A stretch of DNA of 64,000 nt from Porphyridium purpureum. Taxonomy: Eukaryota; Rhodophyta; Bangiophyceae; Porphyridiales; Porphyridiaceae. The DNA is taken from positions 868,001 through 932,000 of the forward strand of contig VRMN01000005.1 in the NCBI GenBank assembly GCA_008690995.1. The letters are read 5' to 3'. Position numbers and translations under genes: made by a program. Below, piece by piece: positions 9,062 to 18,344 of the stretch. Within the stretch, counting starts at the first letter, position 1. Every line of letters begins with the position of its first letter. Below the pieces are notes generated by a model, which had not been told where the DNA came from, made no database searches, and worked only from the letters and a program-made list of their open reading frames with translations.

Positions 9062-12000
9062 ATGAGCGCGCGCGCATCCGCCGAGGAGCTGCCGCATGAG
9101 TTCCTGGCGCGGCTGCAGCCGGTGCTGCAGTACATCACGGAACTGGCCGTGTGTGCGCGGCCGCGCAACGTGCCCAAGTTTTTGGCCCAGGCGCTCGTAC
9201 TCAAGTATAGCGTCTCGCAGGACGCGCTGAGCGACGCGCAGCTCGCCGACTTTGCGGACGCCATCGAAGACTTGCCACCGCCGTCGCGAACACGGAAAGG
9301 CAGCTCTGCTACCGCCGGTGATGAGACTGCCATCGATGGTGAAGATGAAGAGGACCCCAGTTTTGCAATGTACTTGAATGCAAAGGCATTGCTGTCTATG
9401 GACCTCGAGTCGCCAGAGGCAGAAGACTTGCTGTATCCGATTTTCCGCCACTTTGACCAAAACAACGATGGCTATTTAGACTTGAAGGAATTCCAGGATG
9501 CCATTGACGCGGCCGCGATCGGGCTGAGTGAAGACGAAATTGCGGGCGAGCTGCGCGACCACGACCCGGAACTGGAAGGGCAGATTTCGTTCTTTGCGTT
9601 CAAGCCGGTGTGTGTCGAATTGATCTGCGCCGTGTTTGCTCGCGCGGCCGCGCTGGAGGTGCACGAAGAGTCATTGGGCGAAGCCATGGCCAAGGCATCC
9701 GCCACAATCAAGGGTTACAGCAAGGCAGATCTCGGCTCGCTGTTCTCGTCGGTGTTTTGCGAGTACGATTTGGACGAGGACGAAAACATCACGTACGAGG
9801 AATTTGCTGCATGCATTGTGAATGAGAACCTGGGGCTTTCAGCAGATGAGATCGATGCGCTGTGCAAGAAGGCTGACCCGGAGAGCACGTTTCTGATTTC
9901 GTACGAACGCTTTGTGCCGGTGTACGCTGAAATCATGTACCTTAACCAGGTTCGTGAATTGCTGCGCGAGGAAGCGATCTCACTGATGCTCACAAGTGGC
10001 ACAGTAGGTGAGCTGGCTGCGCACCTGCAGAATGTCTTCCAGTCCTTTGACGAGGGCTCTGGGCGTTTTTCGCCCGAGCAGCTTGCTGTGATTCTGTCAG
10101 AAGCCGGGCTGTCGCTGTCGCGCATGTTATTGGCAACCATGGTCGGCATGGCGGCCGTGGATTCCGACGGCACCGTCGACTATAGCCTGTACATTGCGAC
10201 TGGCGCTTATTTGCTCAACTACTACAGAAAGTGCAAAGCGATGAAGCGGCACAAATCAGTGCGCACGATGAATCGCATGTCGTCGCAAGACCTGAACGCG
10301 CGTGTGATCGCTCGTGCGACAGGGGGACAGAGTGTGGCGGACTTTTCTGAGAGCGTGCGACAGGCATTCGGGCTTTTGGACGAGGACGGCGACGGCTTTA
10401 TCGGACGTGACGAACTGCTGCGCCATTTTGAGCAGCAGGGCGCCACGAACGTCGACGAAGATGTTGTCGACGCCATGATACATAGTTTTGGTGTTGGCAA
10501 ATTGCACCAGCTCAACGTGGTCGGCTTTCGGCGTGTCGTGTATGAGCTCATGAAAGAAATGCACGCGGGCGATGACACGCGGTCCGCATCGGGGTCGGCG
10601 CGCCGCATCTCAAACAGGAGCGGGAGCGGTGTGCACGTTGACGACCTAGACGTGTCGGACGAATACTTTGACAGTGGCGATGCGGCGGGCGAAGATGATG
10701 GAGTATCTGACGAGATTGAAGACACCGAATTGGAGTATCTTCGGTATTCAGAACTGGACGAACAGCGGCGACAGTTTCAGGAGCTTTTCGCCGAGGATGT
10801 ACGTATGCGAAAGATATTCTCTAACTTTGATCCGGATGGTACGGGCGTGCTCGACTTTCGCGTTCTGTCGCGTGCCATTCGAAAGCTTGAGATTCTCAAG
10901 GAGATGCCCGCAGCGTCTAAAATGGGTATGCTGGCGATGCTAGGCTACAAGCAGCAACAGACGCAGCAAAATGACGACGAAGATGAGAACAACATGATGA
11001 ACTACGAGGCGTTTTGCAACCTGATTGCCGCCTTAATTACGGATAATGATCAGCAGGACAATGTCGATCGTTTTCTCCTTGAGCTGCTCGACAAGGTACC
11101 GACGCGGAAAGTCGGGTTTTCTCCCGCGCAGCCGGGTCCCGGGGGCCCCGGCGGAGCAGGCACGAAATTTAACCGCACGTTCACGCGCGGTTTCAGCGTG
11201 GATCCGGTACTGGCAAGTGAAAGTGCAGCCTTTGTGCGCAGTAGCTCAGACCGAGAGTTTATTATGGATGCGGCACTCGTCGAGTCGATCATGAAGATGT
11301 CACTTGCAGAGTTTGACGACCAGCTTTGTGCTGCGTTTGTCAAGGCAGACCAGAACGAGGACGACCGTCTGGACCTTCCTGAACTGCTTGGTTACTTTAG
11401 GAGCCAGAAGTTGCCACTGGGCTATGGCGCAACGCGCGCGCTCATTGACTTGTTTGGTGAACCAGAGAGCCAGTCCGTGGATATAAATGGCTTTCGTCGT
11501 ATTGTTTACGACGTGGTGATCCTCTTCGAGAAGGAGAGCCAGCAGGAGCAGCTGGAGGAAAAGGACGAAGAGGTTCAGCGGATGATGCAGCATCGTGCCA
11601 TGAGTGTTCGCTCCGCACGGCAGGATGGGCGGCTGCAATTATTATTTGATGCTTGGGATACACAGCATCGGGGTTATGTCGACTTTTCGGACCTGGTTCG
11701 CGCGATTGCCAAGCTTGAGACGCTTGCTGGTAGTGGCGCCGCTCGAAGCAGCGACGATCGTACCGATGATGGCAGACAGAATGGGGCAGGCTCGGCGGCG
11801 CGCATGGCGCTGCGCGCACTCATGAAGTACGATTCACACAAACAGAACAGGCTGGACTTGGACGCGTTTGCGAACGTTATCGTTGACCTGTGCGTGTCAC
11901 AATTTGGGACGGCAGACTTTGGCTCGCTTGCAGATCACCTGCTTAGTGTGGCGAGGAACAAATCGATTCCGGTCATTCGCGCGAACAGCAGCAGAAATCT

Positions 12001-15000
12001 CGGCTCCCCGGGTGCCATGAGTATGGGCCAGCGATCACAATCCTCCATGGCAATGAACTCGACCACAACCGTCATGAGTGATCGTCCAGCGGCGTTAGCG
12101 CGCGCGAAATCGGTCAAAATGCTTGACAACAAGGTGGAAGAGCTGCTGGGCATCACGGTGGAGATGTTTGTACACGAGCTGCGAGTGGCATTTGATGAAG
12201 CAGACGTCGGAGGCGATGGGTTATTGGACTTTGATGAGCTTTTCCCATACTTGAAGGCGCAAAAAATGCTGCTTGATGAACAGAGCGTGCGCACGCTCAT
12301 CGAGTTGTTCGATGTGACGGGCGCCGGTCACGTTGATTTTCGCGGGTTTAAGACGTTTTGCTATGACATGATTGTCGAGTTTGCGTCATTTGTGGACAAT
12401 AACGAAGACGATACGGGATTGGGTCGAGAGAATATAGATACGAATGCGACCGCAGGCTTGACGGATCGCATGAGCTCACACGCGACTGGAGCAGGAGTGC
12501 CTCCGAAATCCGGGTCGCCATCTTCTTTGCAGGCCTTGAGCATCCAGAACGGCGCTCAGGATGCACGGATGCGTCAGCTGTTCGAGGCGTGGGATGTTGG
12601 TGGTAAGGGCTTCGTTGACTTTTCGGACTTGGCAAGCGCAATGCGCCAGCTGGACTTGATGCAAAGCGCATCCGGCGCGGTGCGTCTCGCGTTGCATGCC
12701 TTGCTCGCTCACGACACGCGAGCAAACCAAACGCTGGATTATGCGGCTTTCACATCATTAATTATCGAGCTTTGCGAGCAGCGGTACGGCGTGTCTTTCA
12801 ACGAGCTTGCTGACAGCTTGCTCGAGTCGGCCATGACGACAAGGGCTGCTCGTAGCACTGTTGAAGATACCTCCGGGAAGGATTTGCCGCAGACAATGCC
12901 TCGCCACTTGTCCAGAAAGATGTCCCGAAATATGTCAAGAAACATGTCCCGAACCATGTCCCGAAGCAACACGAACACGACAGGGAGCCGGCCGTTCTTG
13001 CGCAGTGCGACCGCAAAGTATCTAAACAAGGATAAGCTGGAGAACATGCTGGGCGTGAGTGTGGAAGAGTTTACAGAGGAGCTGAAAGAAGCATTCATAG
13101 ACGCGGATGAGGACGGTGATGGATTTTTGAACTTTGAAGAGCTACAATCGTACCTGCTCAAGAACAAGTTTGTGCTGTCGGCGCAAGCAATCCAGTCGCT
13201 CGTGTTGGCTTTCAACTGCGCCCTGGAGCCGTCGGCGGCTCCTCACATTGACTTTCGGGGCTTTAAGAAGATCATTTACGACATGAGTGTAGAATTTGCG
13301 GCAATGGTACCAGAGGCGTTAACCGAGGAATCGCTTCAGCGCCGGAAAGAAATCAGGCGCACGCGAGAGAGTCCGCTCCTTGCTGCCGTGTTCTCGGCCT
13401 GGGACACCAACCAAAAGGGCTTCATTGACTTTCGTGATCTTGCTACCGCGCTCCGCGGCTTTGAGAAAGCGCGTGGCGTCGAAGAGGAGCAGCGCCTAAC
13501 CCTGTACGCCATGCTCGCCGTCGACTTTCGCGGTGAGCGGCAGCGCAAGTCGCGTTTGACGCTGGACCACTTTGCCGAGTTTGTGACTGATTTATGCGAG
13601 GAACGGTTTGGCTTTGAGTTTGATGAGATCGCCGAGTATCTGCTGCAGGCTGCGCCACAATATACTGCATCGTCAGCGCCTTGGCCGAGCGCCGATGAAA
13701 CGAGTGAGGGTGCAGACCAGACGCCGCTTTTTGCTCGCGCAGGCGCGTCTGTGAAAATGGACGCGGAGCGCGTGGAGAACATGTTAGGTATCAGCGTCGA
13801 GCAATTTAAGCATGAATTGCAGGAATCTTTCCTGGAGGCGGACCGTGACGGAGACGGGTATTTGAGCATAGAGGAATTTGAGGCCTACGTAGCGACACAA
13901 AAACTGGCACTGGACGCCAGTGGAATCCGGTCCCTGTTCGAGCTTTTCGGGGAGGACGAGTCGAAGAGTCGTGGCGGCACGCACGGCCAGCCGCGCATTG
14001 ATTTTCGCGCGTTCCGACAAATCATCTATGATATTATGATTGAATTTGCGATTGCGGAAGGTTACAAGCAATTCGACGTGACCATGAGCCAGAGCATGAA
14101 CGTGGAAGCCAATCGCGCACTCTTGCGCGCCAAGCGAGATCCGCGCATGCGCGAGCTGTTCTCGGCATGGGACCACGACCAGAAAGGACACGTCGACTTT
14201 CGGGACATTGCGGAGGAGCTCAAGTCACTGGATGGCATCCGCGACGCGGACGCAACTGTCCGCCTCACCGTTCACGCGCTGCTCGCATATGATCACCGTG
14301 GCGACTTCCACTTGGCATACGATGAGTTTGCCGCCCTCATTGTGGAGCTTTGCCGCGATGAATACGGCATAGAGTTTGGTGCTGTCGCGGATCATTTACT
14401 CACGCAGGCAGACAAAGTGAAGGCAAAGAAGGCATCATCTTCGGATGAACAGGGCATCGAACCTACTGCACGCATGAAGAGCAGTGCGTCCTCGCGTGCG
14501 ACCGGGATGGGTTCGCGCGCATTATCACGGTCGCTGTCGCGCAGCAACTCACGCGCGGGCTCAGGATTGGTACTTGGGTCACGCAGCCAGTCACGGTTGC
14601 AGCGTGATCTGGAACATCACGCTGATGCGATGGCAAGCGAGAGGACGGCGCCGCTGTTCTCACGCACCAAGACGGCTCTCAAGTTTGATGTGCGAAAGAT
14701 TGCGAGCATTTTTGGCATGACCGTGGGTGAGTTTATGGAGCATCTCCGCGCGAGCTTTGCGGACGCTGACAGAGATCGTGACGGTTATTTGGACCACCGT
14801 GAGTTCTTCAATTTTGTGGAAAGGCATGACTTGCCTCTGGATGCGCGTGGTGTTCGTGCCGTTCTTCGCAAATTCAAGGCGGACTCGGCGGAAGGGGAAG
14901 CGTCGCGCGTGCCACAGATCGACTTTGCCGGTTTTAAGCACATTTATTACGACATTCTCGTCGAATTCGCCAGCCGCGAGCTTGGCGAGACGGTGCGTGC

Positions 15001-16000
15001 TCAGCAGAGCGATGCAGCGGTGCGCGCAATTATGGCAGACCCGAGGCTTAAGTCGCTGTTCCAATTGTGGGGCACAGGTGGAGCTTCGGCAACGGGTACG
15101 CTTGCCGTGTCAGACCTGACACGCGCGCTGAGTCGCATCTACCGCGTGGAGCGCGGTGAGGTGGCCGCCCAAGCGACCGTTCGCAGCCTTGTTGGTGAAG
15201 AGCACGTCCCTGCTCCGACGGACCATGTTGACCCGAATCAGCCGCTCAGGCCTACGAACAGGAGAAAGAACCTTTCTTACTTGGAGTTTGCGCTTTTCAT
15301 GCTTGACTTCGTGGACGAGTTCTATGATGATGAGTTTGAGAATGTGGCAGAGGGTCTGCTGCGCATCGCGAGACTAGAGGATGATGAAGGCGGGGACGAA
15401 GAGCGGGAGCCGAAGCGAGAGCGAGAGCGAACGGCCAGGCGTTCAACCAGCAGCCACAGCAGGCAGGACAGCAGCGATGATGTGCTTGCTGGCATTGAAG
15501 GTGTTGTGCGCGTGAAAAGCGAAGTAGGTGACGAAAGCAAGGAGCCATTGCCGCAAAAGTCGGTGCGAATCAAGCAAGAACCGCTGGAGTTGACCACACC
15601 GCAAGACGTTGAGCCCTCGCAAGAGGCTCGCACGGCGGCAGAGCGCCTGCGCTCGTTTGGACAGCGCGGGCGCACGCTGCGGCTGACAGATATGGCCAAG
15701 GTGGAAAAAGTGCTCGGCATTCCTGCTGAGCAGTTTAACCAGGAGTTGAAGCAGTCCTTTTTGAGTGCGGACAAGAACCGCGACGGCTATTTGGACTATG
15801 CGGAATTGCTGCAGTACATGAAAGACATGAACACGGCCATGAGCGAGCAGGAGATACAGGCGCTGATTCTGAAATTTGACGTGACGCACAACAGCGACTC
15901 GGATTACTCGAAGAGCAAGATTGACTTTCGCACGTTTAAGCGCATTTCGTTCGACCTACTTATGGCACTTGCGGATGAGGCCGCTGGTGTGGCCGCATGA
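9062..16000 (+). CDS. giant EF-hand repeat protein
   Basis: An intronless gene for about 2,312 residues. The ATG at 9062 was chosen because the frame upstream is low-complexity and not protein-like. I count at least 15 EF-hand-like loops. Canonical ones include DQNNDGYLDLKEF (near 9460), DEDGDGFIGRDEL (near 10380), DEDGDGFLNFEEL (near 13105), DRDGDGYLSIEEF (near 13842), DRDRDGYLDHREF (near 14767) and DKNRDGYLDYAEL (near 15769). They alternate with degenerate ones of the form AWDxxxxGxVDFxDL. The two kinds form a tandem unit of very roughly 250-300 residues, joined by Arg/Ser-rich linkers, one of which repeats MSRN. No transmembrane segment, kinase or protease domain is seen. A calcium-binding scaffold or sensor is inferred; I do not recognise a named family. 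Confidence 0.9.
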   Translation: MSARASAEELPHEFLARLQPVLQYITELAVCARPRNVPKFLAQALVLKYSVSQDALSDAQLADFADAIEDLPPPSRTRKGSSATAGDETAIDGEDEEDPSFAMYLNAKALLSMDLESPEAEDLLYPIFRHFDQNNDGYLDLKEFQDAIDAAAIGLSEDEIAGELRDHDPELEGQISFFAFKPVCVELICAVFARAAALEVHEESLGEAMAKASATIKGYSKADLGSLFSSVFCEYDLDEDENITYEEFAACIVNENLGLSADEIDALCKKADPESTFLISYERFVPVYAEIMYLNQVRELLREEAISLMLTSGTVGELAAHLQNVFQSFDEGSGRFSPEQLAVILSEAGLSLSRMLLATMVGMAAVDSDGTVDYSLYIATGAYLLNYYRKCKAMKRHKSVRTMNRMSSQDLNARVIARATGGQSVADFSESVRQAFGLLDEDGDGFIGRDELLRHFEQQGATNVDEDVVDAMIHSFGVGKLHQLNVVGFRRVVYELMKEMHAGDDTRSASGSARRISNRSGSGVHVDDLDVSDEYFDSGDAAGEDDGVSDEIEDTELEYLRYSELDEQRRQFQELFAEDVRMRKIFSNFDPDGTGVLDFRVLSRAIRKLEILKEMPAASKMGMLAMLGYKQQQTQQNDDEDENNMMNYEAFCNLIAALITDNDQQDNVDRFLLELLDKVPTRKVGFSPAQPGPGGPGGAGTKFNRTFTRGFSVDPVLASESAAFVRSSSDREFIMDAALVESIMKMSLAEFDDQLCAAFVKADQNEDDRLDLPELLGYFRSQKLPLGYGATRALIDLFGEPESQSVDINGFRRIVYDVVILFEKESQQEQLEEKDEEVQRMMQHRAMSVRSARQDGRLQLLFDAWDTQHRGYVDFSDLVRAIAKLETLAGSGAARSSDDRTDDGRQNGAGSAARMALRALMKYDSHKQNRLDLDAFANVIVDLCVSQFGTADFGSLADHLLSVARNKSIPVIRANSSRNLGSPGAMSMGQRSQSSMAMNSTTTVMSDRPAALARAKSVKMLDNKVEELLGITVEMFVHELRVAFDEADVGGDGLLDFDELFPYLKAQKMLLDEQSVRTLIELFDVTGAGHVDFRGFKTFCYDMIVEFASFVDNNEDDTGLGRENIDTNATAGLTDRMSSHATGAGVPPKSGSPSSLQALSIQNGAQDARMRQLFEAWDVGGKGFVDFSDLASAMRQLDLMQSASGAVRLALHALLAHDTRANQTLDYAAFTSLIIELCEQRYGVSFNELADSLLESAMTTRAARSTVEDTSGKDLPQTMPRHLSRKMSRNMSRNMSRTMSRSNTNTTGSRPFLRSATAKYLNKDKLENMLGVSVEEFTEELKEAFIDADEDGDGFLNFEELQSYLLKNKFVLSAQAIQSLVLAFNCALEPSAAPHIDFRGFKKIIYDMSVEFAAMVPEALTEESLQRRKEIRRTRESPLLAAVFSAWDTNQKGFIDFRDLATALRGFEKARGVEEEQRLTLYAMLAVDFRGERQRKSRLTLDHFAEFVTDLCEERFGFEFDEIAEYLLQAAPQYTASSAPWPSADETSEGADQTPLFARAGASVKMDAERVENMLGISVEQFKHELQESFLEADRDGDGYLSIEEFEAYVATQKLALDASGIRSLFELFGEDESKSRGGTHGQPRIDFRAFRQIIYDIMIEFAIAEGYKQFDVTMSQSMNVEANRALLRAKRDPRMRELFSAWDHDQKGHVDFRDIAEELKSLDGIRDADATVRLTVHALLAYDHRGDFHLAYDEFAALIVELCRDEYGIEFGAVADHLLTQADKVKAKKASSSDEQGIEPTARMKSSASSRATGMGSRALSRSLSRSNSRAGSGLVLGSRSQSRLQRDLEHHADAMASERTAPLFSRTKTALKFDVRKIASIFGMTVGEFMEHLRASFADADRDRDGYLDHREFFNFVERHDLPLDARGVRAVLRKFKADSAEGEASRVPQIDFAGFKHIYYDILVEFASRELGETVRAQQSDAAVRAIMADPRLKSLFQLWGTGGASATGTLAVSDLTRALSRIYRVERGEVAAQATVRSLVGEEHVPAPTDHVDPNQPLRPTNRRKNLSYLEFALFMLDFVDEFYDDEFENVAEGLLRIARLEDDEGGDEEREPKRERERTARRSTSSHSRQDSSDDVLAGIEGVVRVKSEVGDESKEPLPQKSVRIKQEPLELTTPQDVEPSQEARTAAERLRSFGQRGRTLRLTDMAKVEKVLGIPAEQFNQELKQSFLSADKNRDGYLDYAELLQYMKDMNTAMSEQEIQALILKFDVTHNSDSDYSKSKIDFRTFKRISFDLLMALADEAAGVAA

Positions 16001-16333
16001 CGTGACTGCCATGTGACGCAGCGGCCGCCGCTGCCACCACCACCACTGCCTCGGGTTTGACAATAAAGCGCAGCGCGCGAAGAGCGCCGTTGGCTCCGCA
16101 AGCTCCAACATGCGCCACTGTACTATTTCTTCATAACTGTACCCCTACCCTGTTCTGGGACGCCGCCGCCGTCCATAGCAGAACGGGCCCGATTTGCTAC
16201 GGACGCCGGCACACGCCATTGCTCGCGCGCGCAGCTCGCAGCTTGGCACGCGGCAGGTCGAGCACACGGCGCTGCGGGGATTCGCGCGAGGAAAACATTT
16301 GGCCGAGGCGGTGCGTTCCGGCAAGCGGCAGAG
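16001..16333. promoter_or_regulatory. intergenic with CTGTAC boxes
   Basis: A possible polyadenylation signal CAATAAAG for the EF-hand gene lies near 16061. CTGTAC boxes lie at 16118-16123 and 16137-16142, in sense for the next gene and about 200 bases upstream of its ATG. No gene is seen. Confidence 0.4.
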
Positions 16334-18013
16334 ATGAGCGCACACGAGATCGAGCTCGTCGCGGCGGACGGCGCGCTGCGCGCCGATGAGTGGTTCACCG
16401 GCGAGGCCGAGCTCGACTCGTACCCCATGCAGGTGCTCGCCGTCATGGGCGCCGGCGCGGCCTCGCTTGCAAACGCGCTCGCGCCGCATCTCGTCACAAA
16501 CCGCGACCCGCCGCCACGCTTCAACGACGCGCCGCTCCGCGGCTCGGGCGCCTTGTTGCGCGCCGCCAAGCTTGAGCCATACCTTGTGGCGCTGCTCGTG
16601 CAGGGCGATCCGGCCGCCAAGCGGGCGCTCGCGGCCTGTGCAAACTTTGCGGGCGTGCTGGCCAATGTCGCGGTGGTGAATGTGGATGTAAGCGAAGTGG
16701 GCCGCGCAGACGCCCCCGCGCTGGCATTCGTGCGCGCCGTACTGGCCGGCGTCGTGCACGCCGCCACAAACGAGACCGATCCGAAGCTGCGCCTGGTGCT
16801 TGCGGTACGCGATGTCGAGCCTGAGGAGCGTACCAATGCTGCCGCGGCGGATGGCTTGCGTCGCGTTCTTGAAGATGATGTGAAGGCGCAGTGGATATCG
16901 TGCGCACCCGCCAACTCGTCGTTGCACACGCAAATGAGCGCCTTTGTGGATCTTGATGTGTGCCTGCTGCCGCACAGCAAATTCGAAAAGTTTGCATTCG
17001 ACCAAGCTATCTCGCAGCTTGCAGGTAGCACGCTTGATGCCCTCAATGACGATGCGTACAGCTTTGGTATCCCCGCCGACTCGTTCTCGGTCTTTACGCG
17101 ATCGATGTGGGACGAGGACTATGCAAGTGCCATCGCCGAAGCAAGCGGCAATACTGGCAATAGCACCAGTGCCGCACCGCCAAGTGGGGCGGCGGCGTTT
17201 GAGTTTTCACCCGACAGTGCCGACGTGTACGCCAAAACACAAGGTGCATTCCGCGCTGCGATGGCGCAGCTCAACGCGGTGGCGGATCGCGTGCAGGCCG
17301 CGGCGACGCGCGGCGAATGCATCGCAGACTTTCATGCCGTCGTGACGGGCGCATACAAGCAGGCCGTAGACACGTTCAAGGCAGCCACGTCGACCGAAGG
17401 AGGAGCTAGTGCAACCGCGCCCTCCGGGGCGGAGCAGAAGCTGGCTGAATTGCAATTTTGCGGGCAGCGGAAACTGGCAGTTCTGTATGGTAAGCACCTT
17501 CAGGCGGCAAGGGAGCGTGCTTTGGCCGACTACAAGAGCGCGCTGAATGCGGAAGACGCGTCGACAGATTATGCGTTTTTCAACAGCGACCGGAAATTCT
17601 GCTCGCTGGCTGCCGGCGCTGCGTCTGAGCAGTTTGGCTGGGGCTACGAGATGGAACGCAGTGAGCTGCAAAACACAATGCGCGAGCTGGCGGCGCAGCG
17701 GAAGCGCATGGTGCAGCAGCGGCTCATGCACGCGCAAAACCAGAGCAACACGATGCGCTACCTGCAGACGCAGCAAGCGCAGCTGCAGGCAATCCAACAG
17801 AGCGCGTATTCGGGTGGTGACGGGCAGCTGAGCCTTGGTGCGGCGTACCGCCCCCCAGACACCAACCTCAACATCTCGCTGGGCTACCAGCAAGGCCGCA
17901 CGAGCGTGCAGATCTCGGTTGTGCCAGACGAGTATGCGAGTTATCTTGGCCCGCAGGGCTTTAGCGCCGTTGGTCCGGCCAACTTGGGTCTTTCGTTCAA
18001 CATGAGCGTATGA
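16334..18013 (+). CDS. RHD3/Sey1-like protein with degenerate GTPase domain
   Basis: A 559-residue protein. Its first 270 residues follow the GTPase domain of the RHD3/Sey1/atlastin family, which fuses ER tubules. The expected P-loop (G-x4-GKS/T) reads VLAVMGAGAASLANAL, without the lysine or the serine/threonine. The switch-2 region lacks the DxxG motif (LVALLVQGDPA). Later family features remain: the RD guanine motif region (LRLVLAVRDVEPEE), LPHSKFEKFAFDQAISQL, and IPADSFSVFTRSMWDED, which matches the IPADGF...IWE signature. A helical middle domain follows. The C-terminus lacks the membrane hairpin of true RHD3/Sey1 and ends in a Gln-rich coil plus a novel NISLGYQQGRTSVQIS-type tail. It is probably a soluble pseudo-GTPase. 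The family call rests on motif order, not a search. Confidence 0.7.
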   Translation: MSAHEIELVAADGALRADEWFTGEAELDSYPMQVLAVMGAGAASLANALAPHLVTNRDPPPRFNDAPLRGSGALLRAAKLEPYLVALLVQGDPAAKRALAACANFAGVLANVAVVNVDVSEVGRADAPALAFVRAVLAGVVHAATNETDPKLRLVLAVRDVEPEERTNAAAADGLRRVLEDDVKAQWISCAPANSSLHTQMSAFVDLDVCLLPHSKFEKFAFDQAISQLAGSTLDALNDDAYSFGIPADSFSVFTRSMWDEDYASAIAEASGNTGNSTSAAPPSGAAAFEFSPDSADVYAKTQGAFRAAMAQLNAVADRVQAAATRGECIADFHAVVTGAYKQAVDTFKAATSTEGGASATAPSGAEQKLAELQFCGQRKLAVLYGKHLQAARERALADYKSALNAEDASTDYAFFNSDRKFCSLAAGAASEQFGWGYEMERSELQNTMRELAAQRKRMVQQRLMHAQNQSNTMRYLQTQQAQLQAIQQSAYSGGDGQLSLGAAYRPPDTNLNISLGYQQGRTSVQISVVPDEYASYLGPQGFSAVGPANLGLSFNMSV

Positions 18014-18344
18014 AGTAAATGAGAACTGGATTCCAAACGCAGCGCGCCGTTGACATCCGTCATGAACCAGCGCCGCTCTCCGCGCACGTAGTCGGCAGCC
18101 CCGCCTGTCGAAGCGGAGTGATCGCGCGCAGCGCACGTCCGAACTGTACACCCGTCGAGTGCTGCCGACTCCCAACTGAACACCCACCCACCCATGTCTA
18201 CTGTACCTAATCACTGTACCGCATCGGGCGCTTCCCATTTCGGCGCGCGCTCCGCAGCCACGAATGTGGACGAGCGCGGAAGGTGGCGGGCGTCGTGCGT
18301 GAGTCTGCGTGAGTGTGCCTCGTGCGCCTGCTCGAGACGCGATC
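18014..18344. promoter_or_regulatory. promoter region of EF-G with three CTGTAC boxes
   Basis: CTGTAC boxes lie at 18144-18149, 18201-18206 and 18214-18219, all in sense for the EF-G gene and about 125-200 bases upstream of its ATG. No TATA box is clear and no gene is seen. Confidence 0.45.
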
